Assembly: GCA_937877165.1 (NCBI GenBank)
Contig: CALEFO010000228.1
Location: 1 to 23,936 of the forward strand
Direction of reading: 5' to 3'
Origin: an uncultured Lachnospiraceae bacterium
Lineage (GTDB): Bacteria > Bacillota > Clostridia > Lachnospirales > Lachnospiraceae
DNA: 23,936 nt
A program made the translations under genes and the position numbers. The notes beneath the pieces were generated by a model. It did not search any database. It saw only the letters and a program-made list of their open reading frames with translations, and had not been told where the DNA came from. Positions 1-8,724 of this stretch are shown here, piece after piece. Within the stretch, counting starts at the first letter, position 1; every line of letters begins with the position of its first letter.

Positions 1-2208
1 CTGCTCCATTCTGGCAACAGTCTCCCGCTCTCCGAGGATCACAACACATTTTCTCGCCCGCGTAATCGCGGTGTACAGAAGATTCCGGTTGAACAGGCCG
101 GACGGCCCCGTAAGAAGAGGCAGGATCACTGCCGGATATTCCGATCCCTGCGATTTATGCACAGTGATCGCATAGGCCAGCTCCAGATCATCCAACTGTG
201 TGAACGGATAATGGACAACCTTATCCTCGTCAAAGCGAACCACCAGTTCCGCGCTCTCCATGTCCACATCCGCAATCACGCCAAAATCTCCGTTAAATAC
301 GCCGGTTCCCTTCTCGATCGGCATACCAAAATTCCCCGGAATTTCCCATTCCATCTGATAGTTGTTGCGTGTCTGCATCACCTTATCCCCCACCCGGAAA
401 ACCTGGTCGTGGGCTCTTGTCTCCTTTTTGCCCGCTGCCGCCGGGTTGAGGACACTCTGCAGTACTTCATTCAGCCGGATACAGCCAAGTGCCCCTTTCC
501 GCATCGGAGTCAGCACCTGTATGTCATCCCGTGTCCCCTGCACATACTTTGGCAGCATCTGCTGCATCAGCATCACAATGTGCTTATAAATCACCTGTGG
601 ATCCTTCCTTTCAAGAAAGAAAAAATCCCTGGAATGATTGTCCAGATCCAGCGGCTCTCCTTGCAGAATCCGGTGTGCGTTCATGACGATGTCACTCTGC
701 TGGGCCTGCCGGAAAATCTTCTGAAGCGTAATGGAGCAAAAGGCTCCCGATTCCATCAGATCCCGAAGGACTCTTCCCGGTCCGACGCTGGGAAGCTGGT
801 GAATATCTCCCACCATAATCAGCCGGGTTCCCGGACGGATCGCGCGAAGAAGCGCATGGAACAGAAACAGGTCTACCATCGACATCTCATCAATGATCAC
901 TGCATCCGCCTCCAGCGGATTGTCCGGGTCTTTGTCAAAGCGCCAGAATTCTTCGCCAGTCCCCCGACTCTCCTCCGCATTCTCTTCTCCCATCGACTTG
1001 TAGCCCAGGAGGCGGTGAATTGTCGCCGCTTCGTATCCCGTCGCCTCCGTCATTCTCTTCGCCGCGCGCCCGGTCGGGGCCGCCAGGAGTACGGACTTCA
1101 CATCTGCGAGAAAAAAACGGATGATCGCATTAATTGTCGTCGTTTTTCCTGTTCCAGGGCCGCCGCTGATCAGAAGGACACCCCTTGTCACAGCAAGCTC
1201 CACAGCCTTTCTCTGCAGATCATCCAGATGAAGATCCTCCTTCTCCTCGATATGACGGATCCGCAGAAGAATTTCCTCTTCCGTGAAGCTCTTCACTTCC
1301 ACGCTGTCCAGCTCCATAAGACGCCGCGCAATATTCTGCTCCAGGCCATATGCATAGGAAGAGAACACCTGCGGATCGCTGTCGTTCCCAGTTCCGCCAT
1401 CCTCTTCCGGCACCCGAATCCGAATCTTCCGATCCAGCACAAGATTCTGAAGCTGAATCGCAATCACCTCTCCCGGAACATGCAGAAGCTCCTCGGCCTT
1501 CCACAAAAGCGCAGACTCCGGCAGATAGCTGCTTCCTTCCTGAAGGCTCCCCGACAGGACATACTGGATGCCGCTCCGGATCCGGTAGTCGGAATCCAGC
1601 CGAATGCCGCTCTTCTTTGCAATCTCATCCGCCGTGGAAAAGCCGATTCCCGTGATGTCCTCTGCAAGCCGGTACGGGTTCTCCTTCAGAACCGCGTACA
1701 TATTCTCGCCGTAGGTCTCCCAGATTTTCAGAGCCTTTCTCCCGCCGATTCCGTACTGCTGCAGGTAAATCATGGCATCCCGGATGTCTTTCTTCTCGGC
1801 AAGCTGCACCGAAATCTCCCGGGCGATTCGCTCACTGATTCCCTTGACTTCAGCCAGCCGCTCCGGCTCTTCGTCCAGAATGTGCATGGTATCCTCACCG
1901 AATTTCTTCACGATCCGGGCCGCAAGCGTCTCCCCGATCCCTTTGATGGCTCCTGAGGCAAGATAGCGGTACACCGCCTGTGCTCCCTCCGGCTCCACGA
2001 CGCGGTACTCCCTGACCTTAAACTGCTCGCCGTATACCGGATGGGTGACCACCTCTCCCTCCAGTTCCACGCTTTCTCCCTCTGAAATTGCCGGAGGATA
2101 CCCCGTGCAGGTGATCTGCTCGCCCTCGTCACAGACCTCAAAAACCGTATACAGATTGTCCTTGTTCCGATAAATAACCGATGAAATGTATCCTTTAATA
2201 TTTTCCAT
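1..2208 (-). CDS. recD2: RecD2-type ATP-dependent DNA helicase (C-terminus cut by window edge)
   Basis: Superfamily 1 5'-3' DNA helicase of the RecD2/YrrC group, which works without RecBC in DNA repair. I read 736 residues in one open frame from ATG at 2208 to the window edge. Residues about 1-75 form the N-terminal OB-like region, 85-135 the helix-hairpin-helix region (ASGAIKGIGE), 349-356 the Walker A motif GGPGTGKT, 438-446 the Walker B/motif II IIDEMSMVD, and 684-690 the late motif HKSQGSE, followed by YTAITRARK. Family members are about 740-800 residues, so only the last few residues and the stop are missing. No strong ribosome site precedes the ATG, but the frame has no other start nearby and residues 1-20 match family N-termini. 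It follows the mreB terminator, so it either has its own weak promoter or depends on read-through. The identification is firm; the exact start is less certain. Confidence 0.95.
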   Translation of the reverse strand, partial: MENIKGYISSVIYRNKDNLYTVFEVCDEGEQITCTGYPPAISEGESVELEGEVVTHPVYGEQFKVREYRVVEPEGAQAVYRYLASGAIKGIGETLAARIVKKFGEDTMHILDEEPERLAEVKGISERIAREISVQLAEKKDIRDAMIYLQQYGIGGRKALKIWETYGENMYAVLKENPYRLAEDITGIGFSTADEIAKKSGIRLDSDYRIRSGIQYVLSGSLQEGSSYLPESALLWKAEELLHVPGEVIAIQLQNLVLDRKIRIRVPEEDGGTGNDSDPQVFSSYAYGLEQNIARRLMELDSVEVKSFTEEEILLRIRHIEEKEDLHLDDLQRKAVELAVTRGVLLISGGPGTGKTTTINAIIRFFLADVKSVLLAAPTGRAAKRMTEATGYEAATIHRLLGYKSMGEENAEESRGTGEEFWRFDKDPDNPLEADAVIIDEMSMVDLFLFHALLRAIRPGTRLIMVGDIHQLPSVGPGRVLRDLMESGAFCSITLQKIFRQAQQSDIVMNAHRILQGEPLDLDNHSRDFFFLERKDPQVIYKHIVMLMQQMLPKYVQGTRDDIQVLTPMRKGALGCIRLNEVLQSVLNPAAAGKKETRAHDQVFRVGDKVMQTRNNYQMEWEIPGNFGMPIEKGTGVFNGDFGVIADVDMESAELVVRFDEDKVVHYPFTQLDDLELAYAITVHKSQGSEYPAVILPLLTGPSGLFNRNLLYTAITRARKCVVILGERETVARMEQ

Positions 2209-2240
2209 GAGTAGATCAGATCGTTCAGATGAGCCAGAAG

Positions 2241-2273
2241 AAAGGAAAACCGGACGGAAGGCTTCCGTCCGGT
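2241..2273 (-). terminator. Rho-independent terminator after mreB
   Basis: On the minus strand the arms CCGGACGGAAG and CTTCCGTCCGG (2272-2262 and 2260-2250) form a perfect stem, extended by an A-T pair, followed by TTTTCCTTTC. It lies 15 bases past the mreB stop and about 35 bases before the recD2 start. Confidence 0.9.
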
Positions 2274-2287
2274 CCAAAGCAGCAGGA

Positions 2288-3292
2288 TCACGCCTCGATG
2301 GTGCTCTCTCCCGCAATGAATTCCACATATTTACCTGTGCCGATGGCCACTGCCGTCATCGGATCCTCTGCCGTCACGGCACTGATGCCGGTCTTGCTCG
2401 TGATCAGGTCCTCCAGGCCATTCAAAAGGGAGCCGCCGCCCGTCAGGACAATGCCGCGATCCGCGATGTCTGCCGCAAGCTCCGGCGGTGTCTTCTCCAG
2501 AACACTGTGAATTGCCTCCACGATCTGGTTCGTGGATTCCTTCAGTGCCTCCTCCGTCTCTCCAGAAGAAACCTTGATTGTCCGGGGAAGTCCCGTCACC
2601 AGGTTACGGCCGCGAACTTCAATGTAATCTTCCTCCACTGTCGGATAGCAGCTGCCGATCTTGATCTTGATATCCTCTGCGGTGCGCTCGCCAACCAGAA
2701 GGTTATACTTCTTGCGCATGTAGCGGACCAGTGCATCGTCGAAGTCATCGCCAGCGATCTTGATGGAGGTGCTGACAACCGTTCCGCCGAGAGAAATGAC
2801 AGCAATATCCGTTGTTCCGCCGCCGATGTCAACAACCATGTTTCCACAGGGCTTGGAAATGTCAATACCGGCACCGATTGCCGCTGCAATCGGCTCCTCA
2901 ATGATATAAACCTCGCGTGCTCCTGCCTGGAAGGTTGCATCCTCTACTGCCTTCTTCTCAACCTCAGTCACCTGGCTCGGTACGCAGACTGCGATTCTGG
3001 GCTTGCGGAAGGTTCTCTTTCCGACTGCCTTCTGGATGAAATACTTCATCATCTTCTCGGTGACGGTATAGTCCGAGATGACACCCTGACGAAGCGGACG
3101 AACTGCCACAATGTTGCCGGGCGTACGGCCCAGCATCAGGCGGGCGTCCTCACCGATTGCCTTGATTTTGTTCGTATCACGGTCAAATGCTACAACGGAG
3201 GGCTCCTTCAGAACGACGCCGCGTCCCCGGATGTATACCAGTACGCTGGCGGTGCCCAGATCAATTCCGATATCTGAATGCTGCAGTGCCAT
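2288..3292 (-). CDS. mreB: Rod-shape-determining actin homologue MreB/Mbl
   Basis: Bacterial actin that forms membrane-associated filaments and guides the elongation-phase peptidoglycan machinery. The 334 residues match the family length. The actin-fold nucleotide motifs are clear: phosphate-1 DLGTASVLVY at 11-20, phosphate-2 DIGGGTTDIAVISLGG at 155-170, and the adenosine motif GGGSLLNG at 285-292. I chose ATG at 3292 because GATAGGGG lies about 10 bases upstream and MALQHSDIGIDLG matches family N-termini. The frame is open for 56 more codons to an ATG at 3460, giving an N-terminal extension that does not look like MreB. MreC and MreD are not adjacent, so this may be the stand-alone MreB/Mbl paralogue seen in clostridia; mreB and mbl cannot be told apart here with confidence. 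It is flanked by terminators and has its own promoter. Confidence 0.95.
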   Translation of the reverse strand: MALQHSDIGIDLGTASVLVYIRGRGVVLKEPSVVAFDRDTNKIKAIGEDARLMLGRTPGNIVAVRPLRQGVISDYTVTEKMMKYFIQKAVGKRTFRKPRIAVCVPSQVTEVEKKAVEDATFQAGAREVYIIEEPIAAAIGAGIDISKPCGNMVVDIGGGTTDIAVISLGGTVVSTSIKIAGDDFDDALVRYMRKKYNLLVGERTAEDIKIKIGSCYPTVEEDYIEVRGRNLVTGLPRTIKVSSGETEEALKESTNQIVEAIHSVLEKTPPELAADIADRGIVLTGGGSLLNGLEDLITSKTGISAVTAEDPMTAVAIGTGKYVEFIAGESTIEA

Positions 3293-3322
3293 GTAATAAA
3301 CCCCTATCTCTATCCGATTCAC

Positions 3323-3342
3323 GCAGTCTCCCGGGAGACTGC
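3323..3342. repeat. 20-base perfect palindrome in the mreB leader
   Basis: The ten bases GCAGTCTCCC are followed directly by their exact reverse complement GGGAGACTGC, with no loop. It ends 30 bases before the mreB start codon. With no spacer it fits a dimeric protein-binding site at least as well as an RNA hairpin. Function unknown. Confidence 0.6.
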
Positions 3343-3435
3343 CGCAATTCTCTTCCTGAATGTTCCCGTCAACTCCATCACTGGTGTCAATCCCTTCGCT
3401 CCGGGAAATCATTCTGTCAATTCCCGTACAAGCCG

Positions 3436-3464
3436 AAAAGGAGGTGCCGTTTACCGGCATCTCC
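3436..3464 (-). terminator. Terminator of the uvrB-uvrA transcript
   Basis: On the minus strand GGAGATGCCG, loop GTAAA, CGGCACCTCC, then TTTT. The stem is 10 base pairs with one A/C mismatch. It begins about 28 bases after the uvrA stop. The proposed mreB start site falls inside the first arm (see the promoter at 3468-3496). Confidence 0.75.
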
Positions 3465-3467
3465 TTA

Positions 3468-3496
3468 AGTATAGACTACGGCCCTGTAGTTTTCAA
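3468..3496 (-). promoter_or_regulatory. Predicted sigma-A promoter of mreB
   Basis: Minus strand: TTGAAA (3496-3491), 17-base spacer, TATACT (3473-3468). Each hexamer matches consensus at 5 of 6 positions. The -35 overlaps the TGA stop of uvrA (3495-3493). A start 6-7 bases downstream would fall at about 3461-3462, giving a leader of about 170 bases before the mreB ATG. Confidence 0.7.
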
Positions 3497-6441
3497 AGAT
3501 ATTTTCCCTGTTCCAGCATCTTGTTGACATAATATCCGGTATAGGACCAGCGTGCCTTCGCGATTTCCTCCGGTGTTCCGCAGGCAACCACTTCTCCGCC
3601 GCCGTCTCCGCCTTCCGGTCCCATGTCAATGATATAGTCCGCCGTCTTGATGACATCCAGATTGTGTTCGATCACCACCACGCTGTTGCCGCCATCCACA
3701 AGCTTCTGCAGAATCTGCGTCAGCTTCCGGACATCCTCAAAGTGCAGTCCGGTCGTGGGCTCGTCCAGAATGTAGATGGTCCTGCCGGTGGATCTGCGCG
3801 AAAGCTCCGCAGCCAGCTTGATGCGCTGTGCCTCGCCGCCCGAAAGCTCCGTGCTGGGCTGTCCCAGTTTCACATAACCAAGTCCCACATCATACAGCGT
3901 CTGAATCTTGTCACGAACAGCCGGAACATTTTCAAAGAAATGCACCGCCTCCTCAATCGTCATGTCCAGGACATCATAGATGCTCTTCCCCTTGTACTTC
4001 ACTTCCAGCGTCTCGCGGTTATAACGCTTTCCTCCGCACACTTCGCAAGGGACATAAACATCCGGCAGGAAATGCATCTCAATTTTGATGATGCCGTCTC
4101 CGGAGCAGGCCTCGCACCGCCCGCCCTTTACATTGAAAGAAAAACGGCCCTTGGAGTATCCCTTGGCCTTGGCATCCTGCGTCCCGGCGAACAGATCCCG
4201 TATGATGTCAAAAACCCCCGTGTAGGTTGCCGGATTGGAGCGCGGCGTTCTTCCGATGGGAGACTGGTCAATATTGATCACCTTGTCCAGCTGCTCCTCT
4301 CCTTCAATGCCGTCGTGCGGCCCCGCAATGGTTCTCGCGCGGTTCAGATCCCTTGCCAGCTGGTTGTACAGAATCTCATTGACAAGCGAGCTTTTTCCCG
4401 ATCCTGAAACGCCGGTCACCAGACACAGAACCCCCAGAGGGAAGCTCACGTCAATGTGCTTCAGATTGTTCATCGCCGCGCCGCGCACGGTAAGCCATCC
4501 GGTTGGTTTTCTTCGGACCGCCGGAACCGGGACGAATTTCTGCCCGGACAGGTACTGGCCGGTAACGGAGGCAGGATTACGCATGATTTCCTCTGCCGTT
4601 CCGCAGGCGACTACCTCTCCGCCGTGCGATCCGGCTCCCGGTCCGATATCCACAATATAATCCGCCGCACGCATCGTATCCTCATCGTGTTCCACGACAA
4701 TGACCGTGTTTCCCATATCGCGCAGATTCTTCAAGGTCCTGAGAAGCTTGTCGTTGTCTCTCTGATGCAGACCGATCGACGGCTCATCCAGAATATAGCA
4801 GACACCTACAAGGCCCGAGCCGATCTGCGTCGCCAGACGGATTCTCTGCGCCTCACCGCCCGAAAGCGTTGCCGTCGCCCGTGACAAAGACAGATAGTCC
4901 AGGCCGACATTACTGAGGAACGAAACACGATTCCGGATCTCCTTTAAAATCTGTTCGCCGATCATCTGCTGCTGCGGCGAAAGCTCCAGATTCTGTACGA
5001 AGTCAAGCAGGTCGCGAATCGACAGGCAGGTGACATCATAGATGTTGCGCCCGCCGACCGTCACCGCCAGCGATTCCTTCTTCAGCCGCTTCCCTCCGCA
5101 AACCTTGCAGGGGCTGATGCGCATGAACTGCTCATATTCCTGGCGCATCCGCTCTCCGGTCTCCTTGTAGCGGCGGTAGGTATTCTCCATCAGTCCCTCA
5201 AACGTGATGCGATAGGTTACTTTGCTGACGCTGGACTGACTCTTGTACATGATCTCGAACTCTTCCGGCGAACCGTTCAAAAGGACATCCTTCGCTTTCT
5301 CCGAAAGGTCCTTCCAGGGAGTATTCAGGTCAAATCCAAATTTCTTCGCAAGTCCCACCAGCGTTGCATTGGTCCAGTTGCCGTCCTTCATGCAGCTCTG
5401 CCAGCCAGTCACGGCGATGGCCCCTTCATTGATGGACTTGCTCTTGTCCGGAATCATCAGATCTGAATCGAATTCCATCTTATAGCCGATACCAGCACAT
5501 CCCGGGCAAGCGCCAAAGGGGTTGTTGAAGGAAAAGCTTCTCGGCTCGATCTCCGGAATGCTGATCCCACAGTCCGGGCATGCAAAATTCTGCGAAAACT
5601 GCAGAAGTTCTCCATCCACCACCTGAATCTGCGCCAGCCCGTCGGCGAGCTCCAGCGCATTCTCCAGCGAATCCGCCAGGCGCCGGTCCATGCCGTCCCG
5701 AACTACCAGCCGATCCACAATGATCTCAATGCTGTGCTTGATATTCTTGTCCAGCTGGATCTCCTCCCCGGAAAGATCGTACTGGCTTCCGTCCACGCGG
5801 ACGCGGACATATCCACCCCTTCTTGCTCTCTCCAGAACCTTCTCGTGCCGCCCCTTCTTGCCGCGGACCACGGGAGAGAGCACCAGGATCTTCGTCCCCT
5901 CCGGAAGGCACTTCACGCGGTCCACCATCTGATCCACCGTCTGTTTCTCGATCACTTGTCCGCACTCCGGGCAGTGCGGAATTCCGATGCGTGCATACAG
6001 GAGACGAAAATAATCATAGATTTCCGTCACCGTTCCCACGGTAGATCTGGGATTGCGGTTCGTGGATTTCTGATCAATGGAAATGGCCGGCGAAAGGCCC
6101 TCGATCTGATCCACCTCCGGCTTCTCCATCTGACCGAGGAACTGTCTTGCGTACGAAGACAGGGACTCCATGTAGCGCCGCTGGCCTTCTGCATAGATAG
6201 TATCAAAGGCAAGACTGGATTTTCCTGATCCGGACAGGCCGGTCAGAACCACCAACTCATTCCGCGGAATTGTAACATCAATATTCTTCAGATTGTGTTC
6301 CCGGGCACCCGTGATCCGGATACAGTCCTCCGCGCGCAATTGGCTGCGCCGCTTCTCATCATATTTCTTCTGTCCCTGCGCCAAAAGCTCTGCCTCCTTC
6401 AACGTGGGCCAATAGTCCGGTTTCCTGATTTTTACTGCCAT
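3493..6441 (-). CDS. uvrA: Excinuclease ABC subunit A
   Basis: ATPase that finds DNA lesions and loads UvrB in nucleotide excision repair; cytoplasmic. The 982 residues contain two ABC modules: Walker A GLSGSGKSS at 68-76 with signature LSGGEAQRI at 527-535, and Walker A GVSGSGKSS at 677-685 with signature LSGGEAQRI at 867-875. Zinc modules show as CPEC at 157, CPDC at 288 paired with CPGC at 312, and CEAC at 776 paired with CEVC at 799. ATG at 6441 is supported by AAAGGAG just upstream. An alternative ATG nine codons earlier would overlap uvrB. It starts 16 bases after uvrB stops, so the two are co-transcribed. Oddity: about 38 charged residues precede the usual family start IRITGAREHNLKNIDV, making it longer than the roughly 940-960 residues typical. 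Confidence 0.98.
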   Translation of the reverse strand: MAVKIRKPDYWPTLKEAELLAQGQKKYDEKRRSQLRAEDCIRITGAREHNLKNIDVTIPRNELVVLTGLSGSGKSSLAFDTIYAEGQRRYMESLSSYARQFLGQMEKPEVDQIEGLSPAISIDQKSTNRNPRSTVGTVTEIYDYFRLLYARIGIPHCPECGQVIEKQTVDQMVDRVKCLPEGTKILVLSPVVRGKKGRHEKVLERARRGGYVRVRVDGSQYDLSGEEIQLDKNIKHSIEIIVDRLVVRDGMDRRLADSLENALELADGLAQIQVVDGELLQFSQNFACPDCGISIPEIEPRSFSFNNPFGACPGCAGIGYKMEFDSDLMIPDKSKSINEGAIAVTGWQSCMKDGNWTNATLVGLAKKFGFDLNTPWKDLSEKAKDVLLNGSPEEFEIMYKSQSSVSKVTYRITFEGLMENTYRRYKETGERMRQEYEQFMRISPCKVCGGKRLKKESLAVTVGGRNIYDVTCLSIRDLLDFVQNLELSPQQQMIGEQILKEIRNRVSFLSNVGLDYLSLSRATATLSGGEAQRIRLATQIGSGLVGVCYILDEPSIGLHQRDNDKLLRTLKNLRDMGNTVIVVEHDEDTMRAADYIVDIGPGAGSHGGEVVACGTAEEIMRNPASVTGQYLSGQKFVPVPAVRRKPTGWLTVRGAAMNNLKHIDVSFPLGVLCLVTGVSGSGKSSLVNEILYNQLARDLNRARTIAGPHDGIEGEEQLDKVINIDQSPIGRTPRSNPATYTGVFDIIRDLFAGTQDAKAKGYSKGRFSFNVKGGRCEACSGDGIIKIEMHFLPDVYVPCEVCGGKRYNRETLEVKYKGKSIYDVLDMTIEEAVHFFENVPAVRDKIQTLYDVGLGYVKLGQPSTELSGGEAQRIKLAAELSRRSTGRTIYILDEPTTGLHFEDVRKLTQILQKLVDGGNSVVVIEHNLDVIKTADYIIDMGPEGGDGGGEVVACGTPEEIAKARWSYTGYYVNKMLEQGKYL

Positions 6442-6457
6442 AATGCTCCTTTGTCTC

Positions 6458-8452
6458 TCACTTTCCACCGGTCAGCTCCAGCAAATGCTTCTTCAGCTCC
6501 GTCATCTGGTCACGAAGCTCTGCGGCCGCCTCAAAGTTCAAATCCGCTGCAGCCTTGCGCATCTGCTTCTCTGTCTTCTTGATCAGATTCTCCAGTTCCT
6601 TCTGCGACATGGACTCCGGATCCTTCTCGAACTTTGCCTGCTCGCTGGTCACTTCCTTCGAAATAGCGATCAGGTCACGCACCGCCTTCCGGATGGTCTG
6701 CGGTGTAATGCCATGCTTCTTGTTATAGGCCTCCTGAATCGCGCGTCTGCGCTTCGTTTCGTCAATTGCTCTTCGCATGGAATCGGTGATGGTGTCCGCA
6801 TACATCACGACATGTCCATCCGCGTTGCGGGCCGCACGTCCGATTGTCTGAACCAGCGAGGTCTCCGATCGAAGGAATCCTTCCTTGTCCGCATCCAGAA
6901 TCGCTACAAGCGAAATTTCCGGAATGTCCAGTCCCTCACGCAGAAGGTTGATTCCCACCAGCACATCAAATACGTCCAGACGCATATCCCGGATGATTTC
7001 CGAGCGCTCGAGCGTATCGATGTCCGAATGCAGGTAGCGCACGCGGATTCCTGCTTCCGCAAGATAGTCCGTCAGGTCCTCCGCCATCTTCTTCGTCAGG
7101 GTGGTCACAAGAATCTTGTTCCCACGCTCCACTTCCTTCCGGATCTCTCCAATGAGGTCATCAATCTGCCCTTCCACCGGACGTACGTCGATTTCCGGAT
7201 CCAGAAGCCCTGTCGGCCGGATCACCTGTTCCGCACGAAGGAGCTCATGCTCCTCTTCGTATTTGCCCGGCGTCGCCGAACAGAACAGCATTTGGTCAAT
7301 CTTCTGCTCGAATTCCCCGAAATTCAGCGGCCGGTTGTCCAGTGCGGACGGCAGACGGAATCCATAGTCCACCAGTGTCATCTTCCGATTCCGGTCTCCG
7401 TGGTACATCGCGCCGATCTGCGGGATCGTCATGTGCGACTCATCCACAATAATCAGATAATCATCCGGAAAAAAGTCCATCAGTGTCAGTGGCTCTGCTC
7501 CCGGCGGCATGAAATTCAGATGCCTGGAATAGTTCTCAATACCGGAGCAGAAGCCGGTCTCCCGCATCATCTCAATATCAAAGTTCGTCCGCTCCGAGAT
7601 CCGCTGCGCTTCAATCAGCTTGTCCTCTCCCTTGAAATAGCGGACCCGCTCCTCCAGCTCCTTTTCAATGTTCTCGCAGGCAAGATTGATCTTCTCCTGA
7701 GGAACCACATAGTGGGAAGCCGGATAAATCATGACGTGCTCCAGACTCGCGTGCACGCGTCCCGTCACAATCTCCACCTCGCAGATTCTGTCAATCTCAT
7801 CCCCGAAGAATTCCACGCGGATCAGATATTCGCTTCCCTGCGCGGGATAAATCTCAATTGTATCCCCATGAACCCGGAAATTGCAGCGCTCCAGACTCTG
7901 ATCGTTGCGCTTGTACTGGATAGCGATCAGATCGCGGATGACATCGTCGCGGTCCTTCTGCATCCCCGGGCGAAGTGAAATGGACATACCTTTGAATTCG
8001 TCTGGCGAGCCCAGTCCATAGATACAGGAAACACTGGCGACAACGATCACATCCCTCCGCTCAGACAGGGATGCAGTCGCTGAAAGCCTCAGCTTGTCAA
8101 TCTCGTCATTGATCGCCGAATCCTTGGCAATGTACGTGTCTGTCTGCGGCACATAGGCCTCCGGCTGGTAATAGTCATAGTAGGAGACAAAGTATTCCAC
8201 CGCATTCTCCGGAAAAAATTCCTTCATCTCTCCATAGAGTTGTCCCGCCAGCGTCTTGTTATGAGAAATGATCAGCGTCGGCTTGTTCAGCGCCTGAATC
8301 ACATTGGCCATGGTAAAGGTCTTGCCCGAACCCGTGACTCCAAGAAGTGTCTCAAACTGATTCCCCTCCTGAAATCCCTTGACCAGCTCGCGGATGGCCT
8401 GCGGCTGATCTCCCATCGGCTGAAATTCGGAATGTAGTACGAAATGATCCAT
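6458..8452 (-). CDS. uvrB: Excinuclease ABC subunit B
   Basis: Damage-verification helicase of nucleotide excision repair: it takes DNA from UvrA, inserts a beta-hairpin at the lesion and recruits UvrC. The 664 residues match the family length. Visible are Walker A GVTGSGKT at 38-45, the beta-hairpin YYDYYQPEAYVPQTDTYI at 91-108, the DESH box at 337-340, and the C-terminal UVR/UvrC-binding motif (NFEAAAELRDQM) near 630-650. ATG at 8452 begins MDHFVLHSEFQPMGDQPQAI, the expected family start. The Shine-Dalgarno is weak (GAAAG). It is the first gene of uvrB-uvrA, preceded by a hairpin-rich leader and a LexA-type operator, so SOS control is likely. uvrC is not in the window. Confidence 0.98.
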   Translation of the reverse strand: MDHFVLHSEFQPMGDQPQAIRELVKGFQEGNQFETLLGVTGSGKTFTMANVIQALNKPTLIISHNKTLAGQLYGEMKEFFPENAVEYFVSYYDYYQPEAYVPQTDTYIAKDSAINDEIDKLRLSATASLSERRDVIVVASVSCIYGLGSPDEFKGMSISLRPGMQKDRDDVIRDLIAIQYKRNDQSLERCNFRVHGDTIEIYPAQGSEYLIRVEFFGDEIDRICEVEIVTGRVHASLEHVMIYPASHYVVPQEKINLACENIEKELEERVRYFKGEDKLIEAQRISERTNFDIEMMRETGFCSGIENYSRHLNFMPPGAEPLTLMDFFPDDYLIIVDESHMTIPQIGAMYHGDRNRKMTLVDYGFRLPSALDNRPLNFGEFEQKIDQMLFCSATPGKYEEEHELLRAEQVIRPTGLLDPEIDVRPVEGQIDDLIGEIRKEVERGNKILVTTLTKKMAEDLTDYLAEAGIRVRYLHSDIDTLERSEIIRDMRLDVFDVLVGINLLREGLDIPEISLVAILDADKEGFLRSETSLVQTIGRAARNADGHVVMYADTITDSMRRAIDETKRRRAIQEAYNKKHGITPQTIRKAVRDLIAISKEVTSEQAKFEKDPESMSQKELENLIKKTEKQMRKAAADLNFEAAAELRDQMTELKKHLLELTGGK

Positions 8453-8469
8453 TGCGTTATCTTTCTGTA

Positions 8470-8652
8470 GTGTCCCACCTGCCGGGACACAGTATTTTCA
8501 CTTTCAAACTCACCTTTCTATGCCGCGTTTTTTTTCGGCACCCCAAGGAGAAATGCCCGAATGGGCTTTCTCCGATGCGATCATCGAAATTGGGCCGCTT
8601 GGCGGCACCAATTCGTGTTTGAATGCGATCGCATCAGCGATCACATTCAAAC
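8470..8652 (-). other. Hairpin-dense leader upstream of uvrB (candidate structured RNA or intergenic repeat)
   Basis: Within the 322-base gap between the GGDEF gene and uvrB, consecutive inverted repeats occur at 8617-8652 (16 bp, loop of 4), 8588-8613 (11 bp, one bulge), 8573-8586 (5 bp, loop of 4), 8547-8573 (11 bp, one bulge, loop of 4), 8521-8540 (5 bp, A-rich loop on the minus strand) and 8470-8490 (7 bp). From 8547 to 8652 they are almost back to back. In the longest one the only imperfect pair is C/A on the plus strand but G-U in minus-strand RNA, which favours a minus-strand transcript. GATCGC occurs three times. No known riboswitch is recognised and no convincing protein is encoded. 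It may be the uvrB leader, a separate small RNA, or a short repeat element. Confidence 0.5.
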
Positions 8653-8667
8653 TTATACATAGATACA

Positions 8668-8704
8668 TAGAAAACTGCGGCACAATCACTGTACCGCAGT
8701 TTCC
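8668..8704 (-). terminator. Terminator-like hairpin after the GGDEF gene
   Basis: On the minus strand AAACTGCGG...CCGCAGTTTTC. Core pairs are 8702-8694 with 8680-8672; the stem continues inward with G-U wobbles that would be C/A mismatches on the plus strand, leaving a 3-base loop. A short T run follows. It lies about 70 bases past the GGDEF stop and also downstream of the LexA-type box. Confidence 0.7.
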
Positions 8705-8724
8705 TGATTTCGTCCATTCTTTTT

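Noticed and set aside
157..1956. 599-residue open frame on the plus strand
   Set aside because: Antisense to recD2, whose motifs are intact on the minus strand; His/Arg/Leu-rich composition typical of an antisense shadow, with no recognisable domain.
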